NCBI RefSeq assembly: GCF_004363555.1
Contig: NZ_SNZJ01000003.1
Location: forward strand, 1-64,000
Direction: 5' to 3'
Source: Halomonas ventosae
GTDB taxonomy: Bacteria; Pseudomonadota; Gammaproteobacteria; Pseudomonadales; Halomonadaceae
DNA length: 64,000 nucleotides
Shown here: positions 8,080-17,441 of the stretch, piece by piece
Layout: each line of letters begins with the position of its first letter
Numbering within the stretch: position 1 is the first letter of the stretch
The notes under the pieces: model-generated
What the model was told of the DNA's origin: nothing
The model's input: the letters and a program-made list of their open reading frames with translations, nothing else
Database searches by the model: none
Position numbers and translations under genes: made by a program

Positions 8080-8699
8080 GTGTCGACCTCCTCGGAAGCA
8101 GAACGGGTGATACGGGTGCTGCGGGGCACGGCGGCGAGCCGGGTGCCGCAGGTGAGGATGGCGTCAAGCCCGCGGGGAAAGCGGGCACGATTGGCGGCGA
8201 GCCGCGTCATCAGCGCCTCGCCGCCCTGCCCCACGCCCAGGCGCCGCTGGCCGGGAATGCCAGGGCCGCTCAGAGCCCAGGGACCAGCGGTATCCAGGCG
8301 GTCGAGCATCACCACCAGAGTGGTGCTGCGGTCGGGGTAAGTGTCACTGCCTTCCTGGAAGGCGGGAGGCTCGGCCTCGCCCTGCCCGGCCAGGGTGGCA
8401 GGCGTGACGAGGGCGAAGTCGGCCTCATCGGGGCGCTCGGCCTGACGAGCCCCGGTGTGGAAGGCCAGGGCCTCGTTGATGCCGGCGGCATCGAGCTCGG
8501 GGGCCAGCCAGACGCGGGTGTCGAGGTCGCACAGGGTCAGCAGCGTCGCCCAGCAGGCGGTGCCGATGGCGGCTCCGGACGGCGGCAGCGGGGCCCCGCC
8601 CACCTCGGCGAAGGTGCCGGGCTCGGCCATCGCCGAGAGCAGCTGGCGATAGACCCGCTGGCTGTCGTGCACGGGGGTGTCGAAGGCGTTCCAGCGCAT
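8064..8699 (-). CDS. phnH: PhnH, C-P lyase core subunit
   Basis: A 211-residue PhnH-family protein with the N-terminal FDTPVHDSQRVYRQLLSAMAEPG block and the glycine-rich GPGIPGQRRLGVG segment near residue 140. PhnH is the PLP-transferase-like-fold subunit required for the PhnGHI core; it has no known separate catalytic residue set. Its start lies two bases after the phnG stop, and its end overlaps phnI by 16 bases, so the subunits are produced from a coupled reading order. Confidence 0.92.
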   Translation of the reverse strand: MRWNAFDTPVHDSQRVYRQLLSAMAEPGTFAEVGGAPLPPSGAAIGTACWATLLTLCDLDTRVWLAPELDAAGINEALAFHTGARQAERPDEADFALVTPATLAGQGEAEPPAFQEGSDTYPDRSTTLVVMLDRLDTAGPWALSGPGIPGQRRLGVGQGGEALMTRLAANRARFPRGLDAILTCGTRLAAVPRSTRITRSASEEVDTCMSP

Positions 8700-8701
8700 G
8701 G

Positions 8702-9160
8702 CTACTCTCCCCTGACCATGGTGAAGAAATCGACCCGGGTCGCCGCGGCACGTCGGGCCTGTTCATGGCGTTCGGCGTCGAGCGCTTGCTCCAGCGGGGC
8801 CACTAGCCCCTCCTCGATGGCGGCCTGCCAGTCACGGCGCTTGGCACAGGCATCCACCAGGGCGATCAGCTCGGCATGGCGAGGGTCGCGCCCCTTCACC
8901 CAGCCATGGCCCAGCGGCGATTTGGCATCGGCAGCCGCGCCCTCATCGTCGGTCAGCTGGACGCTGGCCCGGGTCAGGGTCATTTCCCCCAGGTTGAAGG
9001 CGTTGCCGGTGCCGCCCATGCGCCCGCGCACCATGGCCATGCCCACCTCGGGCCCGCGCACGCAGCGGTAGTCGGGAGAGATCCCCAGCCGAGCCCACTG
9101 CTCGGCCAGGCGTTCACGGGGAGTCAGCGCGAGGATGCGCTGACGTCGTGCAGAGGTCAT
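8702..9160 (-). CDS. phnG: PhnG, C-P lyase core subunit
   Basis: A 152-residue PhnG protein recognised by VRGPEVGMAMVRGRMGGTG, FNLGEMTLTRASVQL and GHGWVKGRDPRHAELIALVD. PhnG contributes to the PhnGHIJ core complex and to formation of the ribose-phosphonate linkage. The ATG at 9160 overlaps the TGA of phnF (ATGA), so the repressor and the first structural subunit are translationally coupled. Confidence 0.92.
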   Translation of the reverse strand: MTSARRQRILALTPRERLAEQWARLGISPDYRCVRGPEVGMAMVRGRMGGTGNAFNLGEMTLTRASVQLTDDEGAAADAKSPLGHGWVKGRDPRHAELIALVDACAKRRDWQAAIEEGLVAPLEQALDAERHEQARRAAATRVDFFTMVRGE

Positions 9161-9900
9161 GAAGACACCTCGTCAGTCGGTGAGTCGGGGAAATCGATGT
9201 GGTAGGCGAGCCGATCGGCCCGGGCACGGCTGATCGAGACCTCGACCAGGGTGCCGTCGGCATCCACGTTGTCGCTGGTCAGCTGGAGCAGCGGTGCCTG
9301 GTCGGCACAGCACAGCAGGCGCTGATCGTCGCGGTCGGCGATGCTGGCCTCGATGCGCACGCGCTGGCGGTGCAGGCGCAGGCCGTAGTGCTGGCCCAGC
9401 AGCGCCCGGGTGGAGCCGCCGCGGTAGCGCTCCAGCCAACCAGGAACACGCTCGGGGTCGAACCAGTGGCGCAGTCGCATCAGCGGCGCATCGTCCACCC
9501 AGCGCAGGGTGTCCACGGCGATCAAGGGCGTCTCGGCACCCAGGCCGAAGCGCATGGCCACGCCCTCCGGGGCCAGTGTCAGCGCCTGGTGCAGGCACTC
9601 GGTGCGAGAAGCGATGCCCCGCTCGGCCAGGTGATGGGTGACCTTGCTGGCCACACTCACCGCATAGTCCAGGCGGTGGTCGACGACCAGCGTGCCGAGG
9701 CCCTGGTGGCGCGTGACCAGACCGGCGCGGACCAGCTCGTCCAGTGCCCGGCGCACGGTGTGCCGGTTGACGCCGAAGCGCCGGGCCAGGCGGGTCTCGC
9801 CAGGCAACCACTGCCCGGGCTGGAAGTGCGTGCGCACTTCCTGGGCCAGGGTGTCGGCCAGTGCCTGGTAGCGGGGTTCGCGAAGCGCTTGTCTAGACAT
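9157..9900 (-). CDS. phnF: PhnF, GntR/HutC-family regulator of phosphonate utilisation
   Basis: A 247-residue regulator. It has an N-terminal winged helix of the GntR family (residues about 10-75; FGVNRHTVRRALDELVRAGLV is the recognition region) and a C-terminal UTRA/HutC-like ligand-binding domain from about residue 90. Such proteins usually repress their own operon and are released by a pathway ligand. The start is the ATG at 9898-9900, followed in sequence by TCTAGACA, so the palindrome TGTCTAGACA overlies the start codon. An in-frame upstream extension would run through phnE and is rejected. The stop overlaps phnG. Confidence 0.92.
   Translation of the reverse strand: MSRQALREPRYQALADTLAQEVRTHFQPGQWLPGETRLARRFGVNRHTVRRALDELVRAGLVTRHQGLGTLVVDHRLDYAVSVASKVTHHLAERGIASRTECLHQALTLAPEGVAMRFGLGAETPLIAVDTLRWVDDAPLMRLRHWFDPERVPGWLERYRGGSTRALLGQHYGLRLHRQRVRIEASIADRDDQRLLCCADQAPLLQLTSDNVDADGTLVEVSISRARADRLAYHIDFPDSPTDEVSS
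9889..9900. promoter_or_regulatory. candidate PhnF operator on the phnF start codon
   Basis: The perfect 10-bp palindrome TGTCTAGACA at 9890-9899 includes two bases of the phnF ATG and the following codons. The identical palindrome lies upstream of phnC (12770-12779). GntR/HutC regulators bind short palindromes of this kind, and mycobacterial PhnF sites share the central TAGAC pattern. Here it could allow local autoregulation of phnFGHI in addition to control from the operon front. Confidence 0.6.
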
Positions 9901-9923
9901 GTCGGCTCCTGAAAAAGAGCGCT

Positions 9924-10715
9924 TCAGATGAAGCGCTTGCGAACCTGTTGCGAGACCATGTCGAGCAGCGTCACGGCGACAATGATCACCAGCAGAATGG
10001 TGGCGGTCTCGGTGTACTGGAATCCGCGCATGGTTTCCCATAGCGCGACACCGATGCCGCCACCGCCGACCATTCCCAGCACGGTGGCCGAGCGGATGTT
10101 GGACTCGAAGCGGTAGAGGCTCACCGAGATCCACAGCGGCAGGACCTGAGGAATCAGCCCGAAGGCGATCTCCTCGATCCGCCCTGCCCCGGTGACCCGC
10201 ACGCCCTCCATGGGACCGGCGTCGCTGGCCTCCACCGCCTCGGAGAAGAGCTTGGCGAGCACCCCGGTGGTATGGACGAAGAGCGCCAGGGTGCCGGCGA
10301 AGGGGCCCAGGCCCACGGCGACCACGAAGATCATGGCGAACACCAGCTCGTTGATGGCCCGACAGGCGTCCATCAGGCGGCGCATGGGCTGGTGGATCCA
10401 CCAGGGGGCGAGGTTTTCCGATGAGAGCAGGCTACAGGGCACCGCACAGATCACCGCGAGCAGCGTGCCCCAGATGGCGATCTGGATGGTGACCAGCATC
10501 TGGTCGATGTAGTGGCCCAGGTTGCCCAGGCTCGGCGGCATGAAGTCGCCGGCGAGCTCGGCCATGTTGTCGGCATTGGCGACCAGCTGCCCCGGCTGCA
10601 TCTCGGCGCCCTGCCAGGCCCAGCCGAGGACCGCCAGGGTGACGCCCCAGCCGATCAGGGTGCTCCAGCGGCGCCGGGGCGCCTGGGCATCGAGGGTGGC
10701 GTGTTGCATGTTCAT
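9924..10715 (-). CDS. phnE: PhnE, phosphonate ABC transporter permease
   Basis: A 263-residue inner-membrane permease with about five to six hydrophobic segments. The BPD_transp_1 EAA-type loop lies near [24 protein letters not shown], and a glycine-rich [14 protein letters not shown] segment is typical of PhnE. It forms the channel for phosphonates delivered by PhnD and powered by PhnC. It follows phnD after a 57-base gap that contains a strong hairpin, and it precedes phnF by 23 bases. The gene is a single intact permease; no second permease gene (phnE2) is present. Confidence 0.93.
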   Translation of the reverse strand: MNMQHATLDAQAPRRRWSTLIGWGVTLAVLGWAWQGAEMQPGQLVANADNMAELAGDFMPPSLGNLGHYIDQMLVTIQIAIWGTLLAVICAVPCSLLSSENLAPWWIHQPMRRLMDACRAINELVFAMIFVVAVGLGPFAGTLALFVHTTGVLAKLFSEAVEASDAGPMEGVRVTGAGRIEEIAFGLIPQVLPLWISVSLYRFESNIRSATVLGMVGGGGIGVALWETMRGFQYTETATILLVIIVAVTLLDMVSQQVRKRFI

Positions 10716-10728
10716 GGAGACTCCCGGG

Positions 10729-10749
10729 GAGGGGCCGTCACGGCCCCTC
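10729..10749. other. intercistronic hairpin between phnD and phnE
   Basis: The 57-base gap holds a 9-bp perfect stem, GAGGGGCCG / CGGCCCCTC, with a 3-base loop. There is no T-run, so it is not a full terminator. Hairpins in this position downstream of binding-protein genes usually stabilise the upstream mRNA, which would favour PhnD over the permease; this is inference. Confidence 0.6.
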
Positions 10750-10772
10750 GTGATGACGCTAGGCGGTCAGGG

Positions 10773-11798
10773 TTACTGGCTGGCCATGGCGGTGGTCGGG
10801 GCCTCGTCGGCGCTGGCCTGCAGCTCATCCATGCGCTGGTTGAGGGCGTCGAGCTTCTCATCCAGGTCGGCCAGCTGGGTCTCGCGCTCCTCGGCGGAGA
10901 GGCTGTCGTTCTTGGCGACCTGGGCACGCTCCTTGAAGAGTTCGAGCTGGCGGATCGGCAGCAGCTGGTCGTTGTCCGATTCGTCGAATCCCGACCACTG
11001 CAGCGGTTCGAGGATGTCGCGCTGGGCGTCGGTCTCGCCGTAGGAGTAGAAGAACTCACTCAGGTCGGCCTTGAGCTCTTCGGGCAGGTTCTTGCGCCAT
11101 ACCAGCGGGTCGGATGAAATCAGCGGCGACTTCCAGATCACCTTGAGCTGCTCGGCCTTGTCCGGGTGGTTGATCTCCAGGCGCTCCATGCTCTCGGTGT
11201 TGAAGGTGGCCACGTCGACCTGGCCGTTGGCCACGGTCAGCGCGTTGGTCTCGTGGTTGGAATTGAGGGTGCGTTTGAAGGCGGTGGAGGCATCGACGCC
11301 GTTCTTGGCGAAGACGTAGTAGCCCGGCACCAGGTAGCCGGAAGTGGAGTTGGGATCGCCGTTGCCGAACACCAGCTCGTCGGCACGCTCCAGCACCTCC
11401 TCGACGTTGTCGAGGTCGCTGTCGCGGTGGGTGATCATCAGGCTCCAGTAGCCCGGGGCCCCGTTGTAGGCCACGGTCTGGGCGAAGATCTCGCCGCCGG
11501 CGCGGTCGACGGCCTCCATGGCGGACTTGTTGCCGTACCAGGCCAGGTCGACCTTGTCGAAGCGCATGGCCTGGATGACGGCGGCATAGTCAGTGGCGAA
11601 GAAGGGCTTCACCTCACGGCCCAGTTCGCGGGACATGTCGTCCAGGAAGGGCTGCCACTGGTCCGCCTGGTTCTGGCTGGATTCGGTGGAGATGATGCCG
11701 AAGTTGAGGGCCTCGGCGGCCAGGGTCAGCTGGCTGGCGAACAGGCTGGCACCGGCGACCAGGGGCAGTGCGAAACGACGAAGCGTGAAGCGGGACAT
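10773..11798 (-). CDS. phnD: PhnD, phosphonate-binding periplasmic protein
   Basis: A 341-residue binding protein with a Sec signal peptide (residues about 1-27, cleavage near LTLA-AEA). The mature part begins with the PhnD/TRAP-like block ALNFGIISTESSQNQADQWQ and contains FFATDYAAVIQAMRF, ALTVANGQVDVATFN and ISSDPLVWRKNLP. It binds phosphonates (2-aminoethylphosphonate in E. coli) in the periplasm and delivers them to PhnE. The C-terminus is a charged helix with coiled-coil character (about residues 285-330). It lies 88 bases after phnC; that gap includes the palindrome TGAACGTTCA at 11825-11834. Confidence 0.94.
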   Translation of the reverse strand: MSRFTLRRFALPLVAGASLFASQLTLAAEALNFGIISTESSQNQADQWQPFLDDMSRELGREVKPFFATDYAAVIQAMRFDKVDLAWYGNKSAMEAVDRAGGEIFAQTVAYNGAPGYWSLMITHRDSDLDNVEEVLERADELVFGNGDPNSTSGYLVPGYYVFAKNGVDASTAFKRTLNSNHETNALTVANGQVDVATFNTESMERLEINHPDKAEQLKVIWKSPLISSDPLVWRKNLPEELKADLSEFFYSYGETDAQRDILEPLQWSGFDESDNDQLLPIRQLELFKERAQVAKNDSLSAEERETQLADLDEKLDALNQRMDELQASADEAPTTAMASQ

Positions 11799-11886
11799 GG
11801 AGAGGTCTCCTTGAGGGTGTCGTGTGAACGTTCAGTGGTTGGGATGGGTCGGGTGTTGCATTTCGGGTGTGCTGGTGCGCGGGGTA

Positions 11887-12714
11887 TCACCCCACCGCCC
11901 CGACGGCGTTGCCGATGTCATTGGCCGCCGGTCGGGCGTGCAGCTCATCCAGGCCGGCGTTGGCGTAGAGCGCTTCGAGGCGGGCGTCGGTGAGATCGCG
12001 GGTGGGGCCATCGAAGTAGAGCCGCCCCTCCTTCAGCGCGATGGTGCGCGGGCAGAAGCGGCGCGCCACTTCCACCTGATGCAGGGTGACCAGCACCGTG
12101 CGGCCGTCCTCGGCGTTGATGCGGGCCAGGATCTCCATGACCTCGCGGGAACTGCGGGGGTCCAGCGAGGCAATCGGCTCGTCGGCGAGAATGATGTCGG
12201 CGTCCTGCATGAGGACCCGGGCGATGGCCACACGCTGCATCTGGCCGCCGGAGAGGGTGTTGGCGCGCTGGTGGGCCAGGGAGTCGATGCCGACCCGGGC
12301 CAGGGCACGCAGCGCCTGCTGGGTTTCCTCGGCCGTGAAGCGGCCCAGCAGGGAACGGCCGCGCGGCATGCTGCCCAGGCGGCCGATCAGCACGTTGGTG
12401 AGCACGCTCAGGCGGCCGACGAGGTTGAACTGCTGGAAGATGTAGCCGGTGCGGCAGCGTTCGGTGCGGGTGCGGCGAGACAGGCGGCCGGCGCTCTGGA
12501 TATCGCGGCCCAGCACCTCGATGCGGCTGTGGCTGTCGCGGTTGGCGCGGGTGAGACCGGCCATATGGCGCATCAGAGTGGACTTGCCGGAACCGGAGGG
12601 TCCCACCAGGGCGACCATCTCGCCGGGGGAGACGGAAAAGCCAACCTCGCGAAGGACCGGATGCTGACCGAAGGTCTTGCTGACCCGATCGACCAGGATG
12701 CTATGAATCGACAT
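11887..12714 (-). CDS. phnC: PhnC, phosphonate ABC transporter ATPase
   Basis: A 275-residue ABC ATPase: Walker [11 protein letters not shown]-loop in [19 protein letters not shown] (a PhnC hallmark), signature LSGGQMQR, Walker [14 protein letters not shown]-loop VTLHQVEVA. It powers phosphonate import with PhnD and PhnE. It is the first gene of the phn operon; its ATG at 12714 is preceded by AAGAGGAGAGGC. The C-terminal extension (about 25 residues, Ala/Asn-rich) is slightly longer than usual. Confidence 0.93.
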   Translation of the reverse strand: MSIHSILVDRVSKTFGQHPVLREVGFSVSPGEMVALVGPSGSGKSTLMRHMAGLTRANRDSHSRIEVLGRDIQSAGRLSRRTRTERCRTGYIFQQFNLVGRLSVLTNVLIGRLGSMPRGRSLLGRFTAEETQQALRALARVGIDSLAHQRANTLSGGQMQRVAIARVLMQDADIILADEPIASLDPRSSREVMEILARINAEDGRTVLVTLHQVEVARRFCPRTIALKEGRLYFDGPTRDLTDARLEALYANAGLDELHARPAANDIGNAVGAVG

Positions 12715-13189
12715 GACGCCTCTCCTCTTGGGAATGGCATCAGTGTCGTGGCATCAGGTTAACGACAGTTGTCTAGACAATGATGATCTCGTGACACGAG
12801 AACCGAATTGGCACTAGGGGAGATTGGCTAGGCAGGAAACCTCCCATTAAAAATCAGAGACTAATGATCGCCCGACCCCTTATCGTCATCAGAATGACTG
12901 CGAAATGTCATCTACATATGCGGACACACTCAGGCTTGAGTGCCCCCTGACGACCCCGAAAAGCGGTCAAAAAACATCTTGCTAACCTGTTTGCAAAGAA
13001 TCTAGGGCGACAGTACCCCCGAGCCCCACCACATAGCCGCTGACCAGCACATTTTGGCTACCGCGACGGCGGTTGGCTCACGTGCCGCGGTAGAAGCGTC
13101 CATCGCGCAGCTGCCGTCTTGGGGGGGGACACCTAGCGCGAGGCGGTCATTGCCACTCTGAGCCCGCGATCCTCGCGGTCGACGCCGAC
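12715..13189. promoter_or_regulatory. phn operon leader and promoter region, no gene
   Basis: These 475 bases carry no supported gene. Close to phnC are a 9-bp direct repeat, TGGCATCAG (12735-12743 and 12749-12757), the PhnF-type palindrome, and a second perfect inverted repeat CTCGTG-A-CACGAG (12788-12800). The palindrome pair and direct repeats suggest a multi-factor promoter. I could not place a convincing -35/-10 pair or a classical Pho box. From about 12860 on, the sequence is locally AT-richer; beyond 13020 I see nothing. Confidence 0.5.
12769..12780. promoter_or_regulatory. candidate PhnF operator upstream of phnC
   Basis: The perfect 12-bp palindrome TTGTCTAGACAA lies 55-66 bases ahead of the phnC start. 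Its 10-bp core is identical to the palindrome on the phnF start codon. Its position in the only long non-coding stretch before the operon is what an operator for the operon-encoded GntR repressor should look like. Confidence 0.7.
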
Positions 13190-14260
13190 CTAGATGTCTG
13201 AAACCATCCGCCTGAGCAGCAGAGGCAGCAGCAAGACGAGCAGCGAGATGCGCAGTAGGTGATGGGTGGTAACGAAGGCAGGGTCGATGCCCAGGCTGAG
13301 CGCCACCAGGCTCAGCTCAGGCGCACCACCTGGCATGTACGCGAGCAGCGCAGCGGCAGCGGAGTAGCCGGTCAGCACATGCCCCACCCATGCAGCGAGA
13401 ATGGCGAGCACCAGTAGGACCAGGGCCTGAATGACAGCCATCAGCAGCGCATATCCCACCTCGGCGAGCCGTGTGCCGGCGAAGCGTCCGCCAACCGAGA
13501 TCCCGATGATCACCTGCGCGAGAGCCATGATGACCGGAGGCACCGCGGCATGCGTCAGGCCGGTGAGATGCAGTGCCGCCGAGGCCAGCGCCGGACCAAA
13601 CAACAGCGGGCTGGGCAGAGACAGGCGCTTGCCGAGCCACATGCCGCCGAGACCGGCCGCTACCAGCCAGGCAGTGTCCGCCGCGGTCGGCATCCACAGC
13701 CATTGCGACAAGGTCGGCGTGGCGCTGCCGATATCGACATGGCCAATAAACTGCAGCACAGGCGGAATCGCCACCAATAGCACCAGGATGCGCACCGCGT
13801 GGGTAATTCCGATGATCCGCAAATCTGCCCCGGAGGAGAGCGCCATAACGGTTACCGTGGAAACCCCGCCAGGCACGCCGGAGTAGAGCGCCGTCTCCCA
13901 GGAGTGCCCCGCTACTCGGCAGGAGAACCACACCGAGAAAGCCATCATCACCGCCGTGGCTATCAGCATGATCACCAGACTGACACTCCACAGCGCTGCT
14001 TCTCCGGTCATGTCCGGTGTGAAGGCAGAGCCAAGCATTACCCCGATGACGACCAGCACACCTTTGCGCCCCTTGCGAGGCGGCTTTAGCGGCACACCAG
14101 CCAAGGAAGCGGCCGTGGTCGCAATCATGGCGCCCAACAACCACGGGAGTGGCAGCTGAACCCAGTACGCCACCCCACCCCCTATAAGTCCTAGCATGAG
14201 GGTGGGCATGAAACGGCCTAGCGGCCCCAGCCCTGCTGACAGCAATGTTTTCACTCGCAT
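13190..14260 (-). CDS. AbrB-family integral membrane protein
   Basis: A 356-residue polytopic membrane protein with the internal two-fold repeat of the AbrB (COG3180) family. Each half has a PxPWLLGAM / PSPLLFGPALA-like block (LPLPWLLGAMIATT in the first half, LPSPLLFGPALASAAL in the second). About ten hydrophobic segments are visible, with GVPGGVSTV and YMPGGAPELS loops in the two halves. These loops resemble substrate-binding hairpins in transporters, but the family's substrate is not known; older databases call it a putative ammonia monooxygenase. The start is set at the ATG at 14260 (MRVKTLLSAG). It follows tctA by 81 bases on the same strand and may be part of that operon. Confidence 0.85.
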   Translation of the reverse strand: MRVKTLLSAGLGPLGRFMPTLMLGLIGGGVAYWVQLPLPWLLGAMIATTAASLAGVPLKPPRKGRKGVLVVIGVMLGSAFTPDMTGEAALWSVSLVIMLIATAVMMAFSVWFSCRVAGHSWETALYSGVPGGVSTVTVMALSSGADLRIIGITHAVRILVLLVAIPPVLQFIGHVDIGSATPTLSQWLWMPTAADTAWLVAAGLGGMWLGKRLSLPSPLLFGPALASAALHLTGLTHAAVPPVIMALAQVIIGISVGGRFAGTRLAEVGYALLMAVIQALVLLVLAILAAWVGHVLTGYSAAAALLAYMPGGAPELSLVALSLGIDPAFVTTHHLLRISLLVLLLPLLLRRMVSDI

Positions 14261-14341
14261 CACTCCACAGGAAAGCCCCGGCCGCGATGAACACGGGCTG
14301 GGGCTCACATCAGTACCTGGTCCGACACGTGCCGATACCGC

Positions 14342-15850
14342 TCACCTTTTGGCGGCAGGGGTCAGCTTTGGCAAGAACTTCGGTAACAGCCAGGGCAGCA
14401 CCAGCAGAGACGCAGCGGCGACCCACAGCCCCAGCGATATACCGGACTGCCACAGGATCCCCACGTCGCCACCGCTGATCGACAGTGCACGGCGAAGATT
14501 CTGCTCCATCAACCCGCCCAGTACGTAGCCGAGAATCACCGGTGCCAGCGAGAATCCCAGCTTACGCAGCAGGTAACCGAACACGCCGATGATCAGCATC
14601 AGGTAGATGGCGAACAGGTCAGAGTGCAGTTGATAGACACCAACGAACGCCAGGATGGCAATGGCGGGCACCAGCACCCAGCGCGGGATCGTCAGCACGC
14701 GAGCGAACACCCCGGCCAGTGGCAGGTTAAGCGCCAGCAGCACCACGTTTCCGATATACAGCGAGGCGATCAGGCCACCGGCAACCTCGGGTCGTTCGGT
14801 GAACATCATCGGCCCAGGGGTGATGTTATAGAGCATCAGCGCCCCCAGCAGCACCGCGGTCGTGCCGGAACCGGGAATCCCCAGCGTGAGCATGGGCACG
14901 AAGGATCCGGCTGCAGCCGCATTGTTGGCCGCCTCCGGCGCCGCCAGTCCGCGCATGTTACCGGTACCAAAGGAGTTGTCCTTGTCGGACAGGCGCTTCT
15001 CGGTAGTGTAGGAAACCGCACCGGCCACAGAGGCGCCGGTTCCCGGCAGGACACCGATAATGAAACCGATCAGTCCCGAGCGACCCATGGTCCACTTGCA
15101 CGCCAACACCTCCTTGAGGCTGACGAACACACGACCGAGCGGCGGCAGCTTGCCATCGCCATCCGAACGGTGCGCGTGCTCAAGCATCAGCAGGATCTCG
15201 CTGATGGCGAACAGGCCAATGATCATCACCACGAAATCGATGCCGTCGTAGAGCTCGGGCATGCCGAAGGTGTAGCGCAGCACGCCGCTGCCGGAATCGA
15301 CGCCAACGGTGGCAATCAACACCCCGAGCACGGCACCGATCGCCGTCTTGACCGGATCCTTGCCCATCATCACCGACATGGAGGAAAAGGCGAACACCAT
15401 CAGCGCGAAGAATTCCGCCGGGCCGAACATCACTGCCACCTCTGCCAGCAGCGGAGCAAACAGCGTCAGGCCAATGATGGCAATGGTGGCCCCGACGAAG
15501 GAGCTGACCGCCGAGAGGCCCAGCGCGGGGCCGGCCAGCCCTTTCTGCGCCAGCGGATAGCCATCGAGGGTCGTCATCACCGCCCCGGCATCGCCAGGCA
15601 CGTTGAGCAGGATGCTCGACATGCGCCCCCCATATTCGGCGCCGGTGTAGACGGCGGCCAGCAGGATCAGCGATGACTCGGCAGGCAGGCCAAGCGTATA
15701 GGCCAGCGGCATCAGAATGGCGATGCCATTGATCGGGCCAATCCCTGGCAAGGCCCCGAACAGGGTACCCAGCATGGCGCCAAGGAAAGCCAGGCCCAGG
15801 TTGAGAGGGGTCAGCGCAACACCGAAGCCCTCGATAAGGAAATCGAACAT
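14342..15850 (-). CDS. tctA: TctA, large permease of a tripartite tricarboxylate transporter
   Basis: The 502-residue protein has about twelve membrane segments and the TctA signatures [18 protein letters not shown], the [20 protein letters not shown] block, and [19 protein letters not shown] in the second half. These glycine/proline loops form the substrate site of TTT transporters, which import citrate or other carboxylates with cations, using a periplasmic TctC protein. It lies after tctB by a 12-base gap. The C-terminus contains the typical [17 protein letters not shown] block. Confidence 0.93.
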   Translation of the reverse strand: MFDFLIEGFGVALTPLNLGLAFLGAMLGTLFGALPGIGPINGIAILMPLAYTLGLPAESSLILLAAVYTGAEYGGRMSSILLNVPGDAGAVMTTLDGYPLAQKGLAGPALGLSAVSSFVGATIAIIGLTLFAPLLAEVAVMFGPAEFFALMVFAFSSMSVMMGKDPVKTAIGAVLGVLIATVGVDSGSGVLRYTFGMPELYDGIDFVVMIIGLFAISEILLMLEHAHRSDGDGKLPPLGRVFVSLKEVLACKWTMGRSGLIGFIIGVLPGTGASVAGAVSYTTEKRLSDKDNSFGTGNMRGLAAPEAANNAAAAGSFVPMLTLGIPGSGTTAVLLGALMLYNITPGPMMFTERPEVAGGLIASLYIGNVVLLALNLPLAGVFARVLTIPRWVLVPAIAILAFVGVYQLHSDLFAIYLMLIIGVFGYLLRKLGFSLAPVILGYVLGGLMEQNLRRALSISGGDVGILWQSGISLGLWVAAASLLVLPWLLPKFLPKLTPAAKR

Positions 15851-15862
15851 CTGAGCGGTCCT

Positions 15863-16312
15863 TTAGATGAAGGCGTCGAACCAGTGGCCGGAAGGCAGGG
15901 CAATGCCGAGGCCCGCGGTGAACAGGAAGTAGCCGACAACTGACATCACGACACCGGTGATCAGCGCCTTGCCCCAGGTCGCATCAAACAGTCGCGCCAG
16001 CGCCATCACCACCAGCAGGGACGAGGCGACAAACCCCAGCTGGGTAAACAGCAGGGCGTAGACCAGCAGCAAAACCAGCACCAGCAGCAACCGGCCCGCC
16101 AGCCCCCGATGTGGCCAGTGGCCGTTGGCGCCCGGCCTGAGAACCAGCACCAGTGAGAGAGCCGTTAGCAGAATCGACAGCCCCAGAGGGAAGGCCTTGG
16201 GACCCACGGGTTCGTAGCTGAAGGGAATTTCCAGCTGAACGGCCTGGACGGCGATAAACGCCGCCAGACCGATCAGGGCAATGCCCAGCACTCGGTCGGC
16301 GGCGATCCTCAT
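15863..16312 (-). CDS. tctB: TctB, small permease of a tripartite tricarboxylate transporter
   Basis: A 149-residue membrane protein with four hydrophobic segments (near 8-24, 43-58, 75-92, 117-137). The Gly-Pro-x-x-Phe-Pro block after the first segment (GPKAFPLGLSILL) is the TctB hallmark. It pairs with TctA in the inner membrane. The start at 16312 overlaps the tctC stop (16309) by 4 bases. Confidence 0.9.
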   Translation of the reverse strand: MRIAADRVLGIALIGLAAFIAVQAVQLEIPFSYEPVGPKAFPLGLSILLTALSLVLVLRPGANGHWPHRGLAGRLLLVLVLLLVYALLFTQLGFVASSLLVVMALARLFDATWGKALITGVVMSVVGYFLFTAGLGIALPSGHWFDAFI

Positions 16313-17301
16313 TTGGTCAGTCCCACTTCTTCGGCCAGGCCCTTGAACTCGGAGACCTGTTCCTTGACGTAGGTGTCAAACTCATCACCAAAGCGTGACA
16401 TCGGGAACAGACCACGCGCCTCACGCAGTTCGGCGAACGTCGGATCCTCTGCCAGCTCCTTCATGCGCTCGACCCAGGCCTGGTAGGCCTCATCACTGAC
16501 CTCGGGCCCCATGTAGTAGCCGCGCCAGATCGGCCACTCCACGTCGTAACCCTGCTCGGCAGCAGTGGGAATTTCGGCGTAGGGGCCGTCCATTCGCTCC
16601 TCGGAAAGGGCCGCCAGCACGCGGATCTTGCCACTCTCGAGCTGAGACTTCAGTTCGGACAGGTCACCGGTGAACACCTGGATGTGGTCACCCAGCAGCG
16701 CCGCCAACGCCTCACCGCCGCCCTCGAAGGCGACATAACGGAGATCCCGCGGCGATACCTCGCCGGCCTTGGCGGTCAGTGCGGCCTTCATCCAGTCCTG
16801 GCTGCCCACGGTGCCACCGGCGCCGAAGGCGATCTCGTCCGGGTTCTCCTGGAGATCCGCCATCAGCGCGTCGAGGTTCTGCCACGGCGCATCGGCCTTG
16901 ACCACGATAGCGCCATAGTCGACGCCCAGCGCCCCCAGCCAGCGCACTTCATCGGCGTCGTACTGGCCGAACTTACCGAGCGCCAGGTTGACGGCAGCTC
17001 CGGTACTGGCCGCTACAATCAGGCTCGGATCATCGGTGCGTACACCATTGACGTGGTTGTAGGCCACCGCACCAATGCCACCGGGCATGTAGCTCACCAT
17101 CATCGGCTTGCTGATCAGACCGGTATCCTGCAGGCCGTTGGCCGCCAGACGGCAGGTCAGATCATAGCCGCCGCCCGGCTTGGCAGGAGCAATACACTCG
17201 GTGGACTCGGGAATGGCCTGAGCGGAGGCCTGGCCGATGAACAGCGCACTTCCCATCAGAGCGAGGCCGGACGCGCGGCGAAGGACTTGGTTGATCTTCA
17301 T
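16309..17301 (-). CDS. tctC: TctC, periplasmic tricarboxylate-binding protein (Bug family)
   Basis: A 330-residue Bug-type binding protein with a Sec signal peptide (MKINQVLRRASGLALMGSAL..., cleavage after QASA). The family block APAKPGGGYDLTCRLAANGL binds the carboxylate; later SYMPGGIGAVAYNHV and FGAGGTVGSQDWM match TctC. Start: ATG at 17301 (MKIN); an in-frame upstream extension to 17358 has no signal-peptide character. The gene is divergent from the tctD regulator, which is the usual arrangement in tct loci. Confidence 0.92.
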   Translation of the reverse strand: MKINQVLRRASGLALMGSALFIGQASAQAIPESTECIAPAKPGGGYDLTCRLAANGLQDTGLISKPMMVSYMPGGIGAVAYNHVNGVRTDDPSLIVAASTGAAVNLALGKFGQYDADEVRWLGALGVDYGAIVVKADAPWQNLDALMADLQENPDEIAFGAGGTVGSQDWMKAALTAKAGEVSPRDLRYVAFEGGGEALAALLGDHIQVFTGDLSELKSQLESGKIRVLAALSEERMDGPYAEIPTAAEQGYDVEWPIWRGYYMGPEVSDEAYQAWVERMKELAEDPTFAELREARGLFPMSRFGDEFDTYVKEQVSEFKGLAEEVGLTK

Positions 17302-17364
17302 GACGAACTCCTGTTCTCTTGTTCTGCACGGGAGCGGGGAAAGCCCGCACCCGGTCATACCGAG

Positions 17365-17410
17365 ATGACAGGGCCGATGCTAGGCAGGCGAGCTTTCATC
17401 AACCTGTCAT
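17365..17410. promoter_or_regulatory. tctC-tctD divergent promoter region with an inverted repeat
   Basis: The 140-base divergent region holds the perfect inverted repeat ATGACAGG (17365-17372) and CCTGTCAT (17403-17410). The half-sites are 30 bases apart and central between tctC and tctD. OmpR-type regulators usually bind direct repeats, so whether TctD uses these half-sites is inference, but the placement suits a shared control element. Confidence 0.4.
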
Positions 17411-17441
17411 TCTCCTCATCACGCCCCGAGACTTTAGTCGC

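Noticed and set aside
12860..12930. A Pho box upstream of phnC
   Set aside because: TGTCAT-like words occur, but not as the required pair of 7-bp direct repeats with four-base spacing on one strand.
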